Shown: in pieces, positions 32,383-41,740 of the stretch
How positions within the stretch are numbered: the stretch's first letter is position 1
Layout: each line of letters opens with the position of its first letter
Assembly: GCA_900539715.1 (NCBI GenBank)
Contig: UQDA01000019.1
Span: 1-52,786 of the forward strand
Direction of reading: 5' to 3'
Source: an uncultured Lachnospiraceae bacterium
Lineage (GTDB): Bacteria > Bacillota > Clostridia > Lachnospirales > Lachnospiraceae
Length of the DNA: 52,786 bases
Made by a program: the position numbers and the translations under genes
Notes under the pieces: model-generated
Seen by the model: only the letters and a program-made list of their open reading frames with translations
Databases searched by the model: none
What the model was told of the DNA's origin: nothing

Positions 32383-33554
32383 CCGTCAAGCCTTCCTTCG
32401 TCATATTTCCAACGTGCGGAAAGCTTCGGCGCTTTCGCCAGCGGCCCGCTCTCCGGCAGCATAATCGTTCCTGACTTCCAGCCTTCATAAAAGTCAAGAC
32501 ACCGCTGCGCCGCACAGTCTGCGTTCCATTCCCCTGCTATCGTATGGTACGCCTCCCTTCCCATCCGCTCTGCTGCGCCCGGGTCTGCAATCAGGATTTC
32601 CAGCTTTTTTTCAAACTCTTCATACTCCCTGTTGTAAACAAGACCGTTTTTACCGTCTTTGATCAGGAACGGCGCAGCTCCTGTCTCTGCATTGCTCACA
32701 ACGCAGCAGCCGCTGTTCATCGCCTCGCTGATCACAGCGCCCCATCCTTCCAGATAATTACTCGTAAACAAATGCACATGACAGCGCTCCATCACATCAC
32801 GCACCCGTTCCGGCGGCTGGAAGCCGTAAAATATCACATCCTGCTCCACCCCGTTTTCCTGCACGCTTTTTTTCAGCTCTTCTTCCATCGTTCCGCCGCC
32901 GACCATATGCAGCCGGAAGCGACAGCCCTTCTTTTTTAAAAAAGCCGCTGCCCGTACCGCAAACTCCGGATGCTTTAATGATATCATGCGCCCGGCCCAT
33001 ACGAGCTCCAGCCTGTCCGACTTCTTCTTTTCAAACAGGCTTTCCAGAGGATAGCGCAGCGTCTCCGGAAAATAGCCAAACTGCAGCATCTTTCCGGGAT
33101 AGGCATGTATGAGTGAAAAATCTGACGCCACATATGCGCCGCAGCATAAAAGCCACACGGGCTTTTTACGGAAACGGATATGTTCCTTATATTTTGCCAG
33201 AAGCCCGCGGGGAGAAAGCGCTTTCCACTGTCCTTCACGATAAATACGCTCGCTCACCCGAAACGTCAGCTTTCCTGCCTCCATCCGGGGCAAAAACAGA
33301 TCCGTCCGCTCCGTCCAGCCTGCGAATACCAAATCCGCCGTATCTATCAGCTCTCTGCAGCGCTCCTCTTCCTCCCACGCGTTTATCACATAAGGAAGCG
33401 CGTCCGCATCCAGCCCCCATCCCATCTGAAGCCTTTCCTCATCCATCCTTTCGGTCTGGATGAAATGGTAATCAGCCCCCAGCCGCTCATACAGCGCCTT
33501 TGAAAACGGTATCTGATGATGATTGATAAAATTCGATATAAAAACTGCCCTCAT
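32379..33554 (-). CDS. GT4-family glycosyltransferase
   Basis: GT-B fold enzyme for exopolysaccharide assembly. The C-terminal domain shows LVWAGRMISLKHPEF (start of the donor domain), FRLHMVGGGTMEEEL, the FYGFQPPERVRDVMERCHVHLF block and the retaining E(x7)E-type region EGWGAVISEAMNSGCCVV. The N-terminal half opens MRAVFISNFINHHQIPFS. The ATG at 33554 has GAGG 6 nt upstream and is preferred over 33566. Gap to the upstream gene is 21 nt. The sugar is unknown. Confidence 0.9.
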   Translation of the reverse strand: MRAVFISNFINHHQIPFSKALYERLGADYHFIQTERMDEERLQMGWGLDADALPYVINAWEEEERCRELIDTADLVFAGWTERTDLFLPRMEAGKLTFRVSERIYREGQWKALSPRGLLAKYKEHIRFRKKPVWLLCCGAYVASDFSLIHAYPGKMLQFGYFPETLRYPLESLFEKKKSDRLELVWAGRMISLKHPEFAVRAAAFLKKKGCRFRLHMVGGGTMEEELKKSVQENGVEQDVIFYGFQPPERVRDVMERCHVHLFTSNYLEGWGAVISEAMNSGCCVVSNAETGAAPFLIKDGKNGLVYNREYEEFEKKLEILIADPGAAERMGREAYHTIAGEWNADCAAQRCLDFYEGWKSGTIMLPESGPLAKAPKLSARWKYDEGRLDG

Positions 33555-33575
33555 GCTCTCCCTCATCCCGGGACA

Positions 33576-34862
33576 TCACACGATCTCCCTGTAAATCTCC
33601 AGCAGCCTGCGGTAATTTTCATCTCCGTTGTACTGCTCTGCCGCCGCCTTTTGCTCCGTTTCCGAAAGCTTTCCGGCAAACATATCGTCCGTCAGAATGC
33701 GGCACACCTGCTCCGCTATCCCGTGTACATCCCCTTTTTCAAATAAAAGTCCGCTCACGCCGTCCTCTATCACATCGGGAATCCCTCCTGCGCAGCTTGC
33801 TGCCACCGGCACGCCCAAAAGCTGCGCCTCTGCCACCGAATTCGGAGAATTTTCCACCGCAGACGGACAGACAAACACATTTGCCGAAAGATATTCCGCC
33901 TTCATCTCCTCCGCCGAAAGCTTCCCGAGGACGCGCACCTTTCCTTCCAGCCCGTTTTCCTTTATCAGCCGTCTCAGATATCTTCCATATGCCGGAATCT
34001 TTATCCTGCTCTTTATTCCGTTCATTCCGAGGATACTGTTTCCTGCCGTTTTGATATGGGCTTCCGGACACTTTTGCAGGATTTCCTTCATTGCCTGCAA
34101 TAAATAATGAAAGCCCTTCAGCGGGTAATCTCCCTGGCTCAAAAAAATTTCTCCTCTGTGACAATCCTCCGCTTTCCAGCTTCCTTCATAAAACTGAGGA
34201 CGCATCGTCTCCTTCATTTTATGATAGACTGTTTCCGGATTGATACCGAGACTTATCGTTTTATCGAACTCTGTCCGTCCCGTAACGTGACCGGACAGAC
34301 AAAGCTGCCTTTCTTCCCAGACGGCACGGCGGTAAAACTTCTCCTGCTGCTGCCGGATACTGTCCTTCTTTAAAATGTCCCGGAGAGTACGTCCGCTCTG
34401 CACGGACTCCGGAAGATCCGCCATATAATTTTCCGCACAGGCGATACATAGTCCCTGCAGCCCGGTCAGCGTACGATCCGGACGGTTCCATACCTTGGCG
34501 CATGCATATCCGTGAGGGAATTCCGTTCCGAACAGATGCACCATGTCCGGAGCAAAGTCCTTTAAAATACGCTCAAATGCAGGCTCCAACGCCCCATCAT
34601 ACAGCTCAGGCCGCTCCAAATCCTCCTGAAAACCATAGCATTTTACTTTTTTTCCGTTTTTGCCGAGCAAAAGCTCTCCACAGAACGGTTCCTCATCCTT
34701 TGCAACCGGAAAACATATGCCCAGCTCCAGCTCCGTTTTTTCCTCTTCCAGATATCTGCCGAGCGCACCGGAAAGCCATCCTTCACGCACACTGTATTCC
34801 CGCCCCAGCGCCTCGGCAACGGCAGGCAGCATGATATTGCAAACCCATAATACCTTCATCAT
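33576..34862 (-). CDS. GT4-family glycosyltransferase (428 aa)
   Basis: GT-B fold transferase in the same EPS operon. It opens MKVLWVCNIMLPAVAEALG. In the C-terminal domain are IFLSQGDYPLKGFHYLLQAM (donor-domain start), LGKLSAEEMKAEYLSANVFVCPS and the catalytic/donor segment VENSPNSVAEAQLLGVPVAA. Two consecutive ATGs occur; the frame starts 1 nt past the upstream stop, with GGGAAG as a modest RBS. The sugar specificity cannot be told. Confidence 0.9.
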   Translation of the reverse strand: MMKVLWVCNIMLPAVAEALGREYSVREGWLSGALGRYLEEEKTELELGICFPVAKDEEPFCGELLLGKNGKKVKCYGFQEDLERPELYDGALEPAFERILKDFAPDMVHLFGTEFPHGYACAKVWNRPDRTLTGLQGLCIACAENYMADLPESVQSGRTLRDILKKDSIRQQQEKFYRRAVWEERQLCLSGHVTGRTEFDKTISLGINPETVYHKMKETMRPQFYEGSWKAEDCHRGEIFLSQGDYPLKGFHYLLQAMKEILQKCPEAHIKTAGNSILGMNGIKSRIKIPAYGRYLRRLIKENGLEGKVRVLGKLSAEEMKAEYLSANVFVCPSAVENSPNSVAEAQLLGVPVAASCAGGIPDVIEDGVSGLLFEKGDVHGIAEQVCRILTDDMFAGKLSETEQKAAAEQYNGDENYRRLLEIYREIV

Positions 34863-34863
34863 T

Positions 34864-35733
34864 TCACTTCTTCCCTTTGAGCAGCTTGTAAATACCGGTC
34901 TTTACCTTATTGTAAGTGCCCGCATACTTCTCGCTCTCCGCCAGCTTCGTCCGTACGGGCTGCAATGTCAGCAGCATGACCGCTTTATAGCGCAGTACCT
35001 TTTCACGTCCCAGATACCGCTTCGTTATCTCCTCATGCTCCTGTTCCGAAATACGCCGGTTTTCCTTCGTCTCCGAAAATCCGCCGCCTTCGTAGTCCGC
35101 AACCAGAAGCTCTGTATACACCGCTTCCGCTTTTCTTTCATAAATGCAGTACAGGAAATGCTCATAATCCGCCCGCACCTTATATTTTGTATCATAGCCG
35201 CGCTTTTCAAACAGCCTCGCATCATAAAAGCACACCTGATGACAGGGCACATTGCGGTAACAGGTAAAATCATTCACCTCCGGCGCAGAATATATCACGC
35301 TTTGAGTATCCAGCCTGTACTGATTGCCGTAAAAAATCCGTTCCCGCTCCTTATAGGCGATGCCTGCAGACTCATCCGCAAACTTTTTCCTGCCGCCCAG
35401 ACTCCCTCTCTTCCGCTCTATCACATCCGCCATTCTTGCGAGTACCCGGCTATCGTGAAAATGATCTCCGCAGTTTAAAAACAGCACATACTGCCCGGTC
35501 ACCTGCTCCAGGGCCTGATTCATCCCGTCATAAATTCCTTTATCCGGCTTTACGGACACTTTTATCCGGCTGTCCGCCGGAAGCTGCTCCAGGCTGCCGT
35601 CCGACGATCCGCCATCCTTTACGATGATCTCATAATTTCCGTACCGCTGGTCCAGTATGCTCTGTACCGTCGGCAAAAGCTTCTCCCCCGCATTTAAGCA
35701 TACGACTACGATGCTAAAAGAAATCTGCGCCAT
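34864..35733 (-). CDS. GT2-family glycosyltransferase (289 aa)
   Basis: GT-A fold enzyme. Motifs are FSIVVVCLNAGEKLLPTVQS, YEIIVKDGGSSDGSLEQL, IYDGMNQALEQVTGQYVLF and LNCGDHFHDSRVLARM; the DxD position reads NCGD, which is common in this GT2 subgroup (WcaA-like, with the NxGD variant). AAGGAG lies 7 nt before the ATG, and the start overlaps the end of the EpsG-like gene by 20 nt. Its acceptor is probably the lipid-linked oligosaccharide. Confidence 0.88.
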   Translation of the reverse strand: MAQISFSIVVVCLNAGEKLLPTVQSILDQRYGNYEIIVKDGGSSDGSLEQLPADSRIKVSVKPDKGIYDGMNQALEQVTGQYVLFLNCGDHFHDSRVLARMADVIERKRGSLGGRKKFADESAGIAYKERERIFYGNQYRLDTQSVIYSAPEVNDFTCYRNVPCHQVCFYDARLFEKRGYDTKYKVRADYEHFLYCIYERKAEAVYTELLVADYEGGGFSETKENRRISEQEHEEITKRYLGREKVLRYKAVMLLTLQPVRTKLAESEKYAGTYNKVKTGIYKLLKGKK

Positions 35734-36847
35734 TTATCCACTCCTTATCTGTAAAAATCCACGTTTTATAAGGCAGCACCCGAATCCCGCCGCCCGACGC
35801 CGTTTTTAAGAACCAGAAAAAATACAGCAGGCATATCGCAAACACCAATCCTTTCAGCGCTTTTCTGCGTCTTTCGTCTTTTACGCCCGCAAGCAGCCCC
35901 GGCACGAGAAACAGCTGCGGCGTTACTGCATAATAGGCGATACGTGACACCAGAGGCAGAAAAGAGCCGCCGGTATATGCCAGCAGTCCAAGAAAATTAA
36001 GCTTTAAATAAAACCGGTTTTCCTCATCCTCCCGGCTCTCCTTTCCGCAGGCAAGCGCCAGCAAAAAGACAAGCACACACCGGAATATCCCCGCTGCATT
36101 CGCTCTTAACCCGATATCCTGAGATAAATAAACTGTGTCCCTGTAGGTAGGATATATCTTCAAAGCCAGCTCCAGGATCGGCCGCTGAAACAAAAAGGCA
36201 AAAGCCCCGACAGCTGCCAGTGCCCATGCAAACCAGCTCTTCCATTTCAGATGTGCCAGTATATAGAGCGGAATGACCAGCAGCACTGACTTATGAAACA
36301 GCGCCGCGAACACGATCCACAGGCAAAAGCCGCCGTACTGCCTGCGCCTGAGAAACCGGATACTGTAAAGTGCCACAGACAGCGCAAAATAATAGCGCAC
36401 CGTCGTGAACGTTCTGAAATATATGCCGAGCAGCACGAACATCATAAAGCTCACGCCAAAATCCACGCTCTCATCGTCCATCGCCTTTAAGAAAAAAAAC
36501 GCCGTTCCCGCCCCGAAAAGCGCAAATACGAGCAGATAATTTTCATAGCCTGACAGCGTATATATAATCCATACGACAATATTAAAGCCGATTTCCGTCA
36601 CCACATAGGCGCTGTCCGTTCCTGCCCATATCTCATGAAAATTTTCCACATATTTTCCGTAATCGTTGCCGACCTCTATCCTCAATCCTGCCAGCCCCGC
36701 CAGAATAATAAAGAGCGCAGACAGACACACATAGTCCAACATCCGCCTCCGGGAAAGCATTCCGCCGCCCGCATGCATCCGCCTCCTGCCTTCCACCAAC
36801 ATTGCCAGCGCGGTCGTAAGCGCTGCGACCCCGAAATAAAACGCCAT
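35714..36847 (-). CDS. EpsG/Wzy-like polysaccharide polymerase (membrane, 377 aa)
   Basis: Predicted to join lipid-linked repeat units outside the membrane. It has about ten hydrophobic segments and the EpsG-family marker GLRIEVGNDYGKYVENF in the first periplasmic loop (~60-76), followed by the FFLKAMDDES and FHKSVLLVIPLYILAH blocks. GGAGGG precedes the ATG, which directly follows the upstream TGA. This is the only polymerase candidate in the cluster. EpsG relatives are diverse, so a ligase or flippase-accessory role cannot be excluded. Confidence 0.82.
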   Translation of the reverse strand: MAFYFGVAALTTALAMLVEGRRRMHAGGGMLSRRRMLDYVCLSALFIILAGLAGLRIEVGNDYGKYVENFHEIWAGTDSAYVVTEIGFNIVVWIIYTLSGYENYLLVFALFGAGTAFFFLKAMDDESVDFGVSFMMFVLLGIYFRTFTTVRYYFALSVALYSIRFLRRRQYGGFCLWIVFAALFHKSVLLVIPLYILAHLKWKSWFAWALAAVGAFAFLFQRPILELALKIYPTYRDTVYLSQDIGLRANAAGIFRCVLVFLLALACGKESREDEENRFYLKLNFLGLLAYTGGSFLPLVSRIAYYAVTPQLFLVPGLLAGVKDERRRKALKGLVFAICLLYFFWFLKTASGGGIRVLPYKTWIFTDKEWINGADFF

Positions 36848-37630
36848 TCACAGCCCTCCCTTTGCATCCCTGATGCCGGAAAACAGCGCTTTTTTGGCGT
36901 CCTGAGCGGACAGCTCCTTCAGATTTCCTTTCATCTTATGCAGAAACCGAAAGCCCATCAGCCCCGCCAGCGCGCCGTAGAGCTCATGGTAAAGCACGCC
37001 CCTGTCATGGAAAAATCTCTCGTCATAGCCAAAAAACCAGGTAGACGGACGCGGCTTTTCCTCGCCTATCTCCTCCGGCACAGCGTAAATCTTAAGCCCC
37101 GCCTTTAAAGAATCATGTAAAAACAGGCTGTCCTCACCGTTGGCATATTTTGCCCCGCCCCCGAAAAAGAGCGAATAGGTCAGGTTCTTTTCCTGCATCC
37201 TCCGTGTCCGAACCGCAATGCTGTAAGCCGGATAACGCCCGCTGTTGTACCAGCGTACCCGGTGAAAGCTGTCTGTCCAGTATGTTCTGCGGCTTTCCTG
37301 CACACGCACATTAAACAGGAGCATATCCGCCTCCGGATGCTGTTCAAAGGCTCTCAATATCCTTTCCGCCGCGCCTTCATCATAGACAATATCCTCGTCT
37401 GAAAACAGGGCGATATCGCCGTCCGCCCGCAGGAGAGCATTATTTCTGGAAAGCCCCACGCCCCGCTCTGCAAAATGCCAGCAGCGCACGCTTACGCCGT
37501 CCTGCTCCCACTCCTCGTAGCGGTTTTCATCGCACTGGTCTATCAGTATCGTATCCGCAGGCAGCCTCATGCGCTGTGCCAGCTGCCTTACATCCTGCTT
37601 TAACGCGGAAACAAGAATCTGCAGCTTCAT
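36848..37630 (-). CDS. Divergent GT2-like glycosyltransferase (260 aa)
   Basis: Opens MKLQILVSALKQDVRQLA instead of the usual SVIxP start. It keeps the later GT2 signals RGVGLSRNNALLRADGD and IALFSDEDIVYDEGA, where DED stands at the metal-binding position. A glycine-rich patch, FFGGGAKYANGEDSLFL, precedes the acceptor-side Asp/Glu. The start shares an ATGA with the chain-length gene's stop. It probably belongs to the same assembly line; the substrate is unknown. Confidence 0.8.
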   Translation of the reverse strand: MKLQILVSALKQDVRQLAQRMRLPADTILIDQCDENRYEEWEQDGVSVRCWHFAERGVGLSRNNALLRADGDIALFSDEDIVYDEGAAERILRAFEQHPEADMLLFNVRVQESRRTYWTDSFHRVRWYNSGRYPAYSIAVRTRRMQEKNLTYSLFFGGGAKYANGEDSLFLHDSLKAGLKIYAVPEEIGEEKPRPSTWFFGYDERFFHDRGVLYHELYGALAGLMGFRFLHKMKGNLKELSAQDAKKALFSGIRDAKGGL

Positions 37631-38628
37631 CCCTGCTCCTCCTTCCCGCCCCGTCCGTAGTAGAGCCTTAAAAACGTTTCGTCAGCCTCCTCCAGAATAA
37701 CGCCCGCCACGTCCACATCCTGCAGGGAAAGCTGCTCTGTTGCAAATAAGAGCTGACTCCTATTCGCAGTCCCCCACTCCGCCGTGATAAGCACCGGAAG
37801 CTTCCGAAGCTTATCATAATCCACCCTCGCAAAGAGGATATCCTCCAGCTTCACCTCGCAAAATCCGGTCTTTTCCCCACAGTGCGTCAGATTCCGGTTT
37901 AAAAGTGTTTCCCACCGGATGTCCATCCTCCTTGTGCGATAGCCGTACATCGGAAGCTTACTGCATTTTTTGACATCCTCAGCCAAAAGAAGGGTATCGT
38001 CCAATGCATAACGAATGCAAAGCCCGACAATACCCGCAAAAATTCCCAGAATAAGCCCCAGTATCACTGCATTCCACACTTTATTCTCTATCTCGACGGG
38101 CCGGGCCGGAACCGCCTTCCACACTTCTATCGCCGTAAGCCCCCGATCCTTCATCGTCTGTCCGAAAACTGTCATCGCCTGATTATATGCAGCCGCTATC
38201 CGATTGGAAAGATCGCCGTCCTCTGTCGTAAAATATGCCGTCAGGAACTGGGGATCAGAAACGATCTCCGTACTGACGGACTCCTCTATCACACTCCTTT
38301 CCGTATCCGGAAGAAGCGGGAGCACCTCTTCCATGACCCGGTCGGAACGCATCATATCGCCCCATGTATAGGCATTGTATTCGTTTACAAAATCCTTCAA
38401 CACCTCATCGTCCTCATGGATATCATAAACGATAGAATACATAACCTCCGCCCGATACTGCTCCGGTCCTGCCGTAAGCGACCGGACAAGCAGATAAATC
38501 CCTCCTGCAAAAAGAGCGCCAGCGAAAGCTGCCGCCATTAAAATCCCTATTTTGTTGATGAACCAGAGGGCAAAGCGCTTTTCGTCCATGCCCTCCCGCC
38601 AGAATCCTTCGTCTCTTACAGGTTTCAA
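37627..38628 (-). CDS. Wzz/YveK-type chain-length protein with a P-loop-less kinase-like tail (333 aa)
   Basis: Regulates polymer length. It has a short N-terminal tail, a first helix (~22-48), an extracytoplasmic Wzz domain (~55-180) and a second helix (~188-212, AVILGLILGIFAGIVGLCI). A cytoplasmic C-terminal part (~215-333) follows. That part resembles the BY-kinase core in its later strands (KLPVLITAEWGTANRS, VDVAGVILEEADETF), but no Walker A GxxxxGK(S/T) is present. The protein begins with TTG at 38628, supported by AGGAGG 8 nt before it; an ATG at 38589 is the alternative. No separate tyrosine kinase gene is seen in the cluster. Confidence 0.8.
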   Translation of the reverse strand: MKPVRDEGFWREGMDEKRFALWFINKIGILMAAAFAGALFAGGIYLLVRSLTAGPEQYRAEVMYSIVYDIHEDDEVLKDFVNEYNAYTWGDMMRSDRVMEEVLPLLPDTERSVIEESVSTEIVSDPQFLTAYFTTEDGDLSNRIAAAYNQAMTVFGQTMKDRGLTAIEVWKAVPARPVEIENKVWNAVILGLILGIFAGIVGLCIRYALDDTLLLAEDVKKCSKLPMYGYRTRRMDIRWETLLNRNLTHCGEKTGFCEVKLEDILFARVDYDKLRKLPVLITAEWGTANRSQLLFATEQLSLQDVDVAGVILEEADETFLRLYYGRGGKEEQG

Positions 38629-38631
38629 TAC

Positions 38632-40023
38632 TTATTCCTCCTCGCGCGCCTGTTTTTTCATCGCCGTTACCTGCTTCTCATCAACACCCTCCGTGCTGTC
38701 CGGTGTAAACAAAATCTTGAGCGTTAAAAGCATCAGCTTCAAATCCAGCCACACAGAATAATTTTCGATATAAAAAAGGTCGAGCTTGAGCTTGTCATAA
38801 GGCGTCGTATTATATTTCCCATATACCTGCGCGTAGCCGGCAAGACCCGCCTTTACCTTCATCCGGTATGCAAATTCAGGCATCTCCTCCATATATTCCC
38901 GGATTATCTCAGGGCGCTCGGGTCTGGGCCCGATAAAGGACATCTCTCCCTTTAAAATATTAAAAAGCTGAGGCAGCTCATCAATACGGACTGCCCGGAT
39001 AAATTTCCCGACCGGAGTGATGCGGGAATCGTTTTTTGCAGCCAGCCGCGCCACGCCGTCTTTTTCCGCATCCACCTTCATGCTCCTGAACTTCAAAATC
39101 TGAAATTCCTTCGCATCCCTCGTACAGCGTATCTGCTTGTACAGCACGGGACCGCCGTCATAAAGCTTGATAACGATTGCCGTGATGAGCATGAACGGCG
39201 ACGACAGAACGATCAGTATGAGCGCGCACAAAATGTCTATCACCCGTTTGGCTATCCGCTGCTCAATATTCAGCGCATATTCCCTCGTCAAAAGGATGGG
39301 CGTATCAAATAAATGAAGCTGCTCGCTGCCCTTTATAAGCACGTCGGGTATCTTCGGCATCATATACACACGGATAGAACGGCTGTAACAATATTTCAGC
39401 AGCACGTTCCTGTCTTTTGTGTGGATATCCCAGAGAACGACCGCATCATACTCCGCCACAGCGGCGATTATCGCCTCATAGCCCTCCTTGATATTCATGC
39501 AACGCTCCACCCGGTATTTATCCTGACGGCTCGCAAACTTACGCAGAATATCCTCCACCGGACGCTCCCCGTGTATCAACAGCAGCCTCCGCGGCGGGAA
39601 CGCCCTGCGATAGATAAGATTGCATAGCCATCCCCAGATTCCCGCAAAAATGACCTGATATACCGTCATCGCGATCATATGCTGGCCGCCTATCAGAAAC
39701 CAGCCGTACATCAGGGAAAGCTGCGCATAGGAGATGACATTTACGCACAGGAGCGCAAAAAGCTGCGATAAAAAAATATCGAGCGGTTTTAAATATCCTA
39801 TCTTCAACGCCCCGTAGGTGTTGGAAAAGAAAAACAACAGCACAAAGTACAGCGCCACCATCAGCAGATGTCCGTTAAAATTAAACCTGTTTTCCGTTTT
39901 CCAGTAAATATGATGATAATAATAAGTAAACCAGTCATGCACATAAAATCCTGTCAGCGCACACAGTCCCAAAATTCCCAGCACCAGTATGATCAGCCGT
40001 TTGGCAGAATCTTTTTTTCTCAT
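38632..40023 (-). CDS. Polyprenyl-phosphate sugar-1-phosphate transferase (initiating enzyme, 463 aa)
   Basis: Starts repeat-unit synthesis by transferring a sugar phosphate to undecaprenyl phosphate. Four N-terminal membrane helices (~10-125) and a CoA-binding-like region are followed by a fifth hydrophobic segment and the catalytic domain. The latter holds KRVIDILCALILIVLSSPFM, LKFRSMKVDAEKDG, IRAVRIDELPQLFNILKGEM and SFIGPRPERPE. This layout is that of the WbaP/CpsE class. A GGAGG precedes the ATG. The sugar (galactose, glucose or another) is not predictable. The gene ends 3 nt before the TTG of the chain-length gene. Confidence 0.92.
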   Translation of the reverse strand: MRKKDSAKRLIILVLGILGLCALTGFYVHDWFTYYYHHIYWKTENRFNFNGHLLMVALYFVLLFFFSNTYGALKIGYLKPLDIFLSQLFALLCVNVISYAQLSLMYGWFLIGGQHMIAMTVYQVIFAGIWGWLCNLIYRRAFPPRRLLLIHGERPVEDILRKFASRQDKYRVERCMNIKEGYEAIIAAVAEYDAVVLWDIHTKDRNVLLKYCYSRSIRVYMMPKIPDVLIKGSEQLHLFDTPILLTREYALNIEQRIAKRVIDILCALILIVLSSPFMLITAIVIKLYDGGPVLYKQIRCTRDAKEFQILKFRSMKVDAEKDGVARLAAKNDSRITPVGKFIRAVRIDELPQLFNILKGEMSFIGPRPERPEIIREYMEEMPEFAYRMKVKAGLAGYAQVYGKYNTTPYDKLKLDLFYIENYSVWLDLKLMLLTLKILFTPDSTEGVDEKQVTAMKKQAREEE

Positions 40024-40050
40024 GTGTTCCTCCGTTAAAACAATAACCCT

Positions 40051-40812
40051 TCAGATACGCCGCAGCGTCGCCCGCACAGCCCAAAAGCAGAAATGCCACG
40101 CGCTCTTTATAACAGAAAGTCCTTCCTGTTTCCGGTAAAGCCCCCATATCCGCTTGAGCGCCTTTGCCTTATTGGATGAGAGCGACTTTTTCGGTCTGCG
40201 GTAGATAACCAGATTTTCATTCAGCCCGAACGCTGTATTCCCTGCGCGCAGTATCTGCCACCACATCGCCGTATCCTCGCTTGGCACGTCCGGCATCACG
40301 AGAAGTTCATCTGAAAGCTTCTCCCGGTCGAACAGCACCGTACTCGTAAATATCACAGTTCTGGACAGCGCCTCCCGATAATCCAGTCGCTCAGGCACGC
40401 GCACGACTTTCCCCGTTCCGACCGCATTTTCATCTCCGAATTCATATCCCGAAAAGACAAACGCTGCCCCGGTCCGCTTCAAAAATTCAAATTCTTTTTC
40501 CAGCTTGTCCGGCCTCCACACATCGTCCGCATCCAGAAAACAGAGATAACGTCCCTGCGCCTGACTCGTTCCTAAATTCCTCGCATTCGCTGCGCCTTTT
40601 ATCCCGTCCTTCTGGGTAAGCACCCGGATACGGCTGTCCTGTGCCGCAAGCCTTTTTGCCATCGCAGCGCTTTTGTCCGTGGAATGGTCGTCCGTCAGCA
40701 AAAGCTCCCAGTCCTCATAGGTCTGCCCCAGCACGCTCTGTACGGAAGCCTCCAGATACATCTCCGCATTGTAAACCGGCATCACAATGCTGATCATTCC
40801 ATCACGCTTCAT
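40051..40812 (-). CDS. GT2-family glycosyltransferase (253 aa)
   Basis: Classic small GT-A enzyme: MISIVMPVYNAEMYLEASVQ, LLLTDDHSTDKSAAMAKRL, GAANARNLGTSQAQGRYLCF and the DxD motif in LDADDVWRPDKLEKE. Here the second acidic motif is followed by a WWQILR segment seen in capsule GT2 enzymes. It has a basic, aromatic C-terminus that may touch the membrane. It starts 1 nt after the upstream GT gene's stop. Sugar unknown. Confidence 0.9.
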   Translation of the reverse strand: MKRDGMISIVMPVYNAEMYLEASVQSVLGQTYEDWELLLTDDHSTDKSAAMAKRLAAQDSRIRVLTQKDGIKGAANARNLGTSQAQGRYLCFLDADDVWRPDKLEKEFEFLKRTGAAFVFSGYEFGDENAVGTGKVVRVPERLDYREALSRTVIFTSTVLFDREKLSDELLVMPDVPSEDTAMWWQILRAGNTAFGLNENLVIYRRPKKSLSSNKAKALKRIWGLYRKQEGLSVIKSAWHFCFWAVRATLRRI

Positions 40813-40813
40813 G

Positions 40814-41740
40814 TCACAGTTCTTCCTTTACCAGATAAATAGGTCTGTTTTTCACTTCCATATAAGTCTTTGACAAATACTGTCCCAGTATCCCCACACA
40901 GAAAAGCTGTATGCCGGACACCAGCAAAATAATACATACAAGCGACGGCCAGCCTGCCACCGGGTCATGATAGATGAGATTTTTAATGATAAGGGCAATT
41001 ATCGCGATAAAAGCCGCCGCACAAAATACAACGCCCATCACCGACGATATCGCCAGCGGCACTGTGGAAAATGCGGTTATCCCATCCAGCGAATATAAAA
41101 ACAGCTTCCAGAAATTCCACTTCGTCTCACCGTGGGTTCGCTCTACATTTTCATATTCCAGCCATTTTGTTTCATAGCCGACCCAGCCGAATATCCCCTT
41201 TGTAAAGCGATTGTATTCGCACATCGATAAGATAGCGTCCACGACCTGACGGGTCATCAGCCGGTAATCCCTCGCCCCGTCCACTATCTCCGTCTTGGAT
41301 ATTTTGTTCATCAGCTTATAAAACATTCTCGCAAAAAGCGACCGTATCGGCGGTTCTCCCTTTCGTGTCACGCGGCGGGTCGCCACGCTGTCATAGCCCT
41401 GTTTGATATAGGAAAACATCTCCGGCAGCAGCGAAGGCGGGTCCTGCAGGTCCACATCCATCATTACCACATAATCTCCCTTTGACTTCTGAAATCCGGC
41501 ATAGATACCTGCCTCCTTGCCGAAATTTCTCGAAAATGATACCAGATGGACTCTCCCGTCCTTCTCGTGCAGCTTTTTTACCTCTGCGGCCGTAGCGTCC
41601 TTCGATCCGTCATCAATATAGATGATTTCCAGATCCAGCCCCTCCCTTTCCAGAAAATCTGAATTTTTCATCATTTCTTCATAGAAAATGGGCACATTTT
41701 CCTCTTCATTATAACAGGGTACGATTACGCTTAATAACAT
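40814..41740 (-). CDS. GT2-family polyprenyl-phosphate glycosyltransferase (DPMS/GtrB-like)
   Basis: Likely transfers a sugar from a nucleotide donor to polyprenyl phosphate. The GT-A part shows LLSVIVPCYNEEENVPIFYE, IIYIDDGSKDATAAEV, NFGKEAGIYAGFQKSKGDYV and the DxD in VMMDVDLQDPPS. Two C-terminal membrane helices (~230-300) are typical of GtrB-like proteins. A product of this kind would feed a GT-C enzyme; the membrane protein at 43391-45178 and the DUF6020-like one at 45376 are candidates. GGAGAGG precedes the ATG, right after the Spo0A-C gene. Confidence 0.92.
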   Translation of the reverse strand: MLLSVIVPCYNEEENVPIFYEEMMKNSDFLEREGLDLEIIYIDDGSKDATAAEVKKLHEKDGRVHLVSFSRNFGKEAGIYAGFQKSKGDYVVMMDVDLQDPPSLLPEMFSYIKQGYDSVATRRVTRKGEPPIRSLFARMFYKLMNKISKTEIVDGARDYRLMTRQVVDAILSMCEYNRFTKGIFGWVGYETKWLEYENVERTHGETKWNFWKLFLYSLDGITAFSTVPLAISSVMGVVFCAAAFIAIIALIIKNLIYHDPVAGWPSLVCIILLVSGIQLFCVGILGQYLSKTYMEVKNRPIYLVKEEL

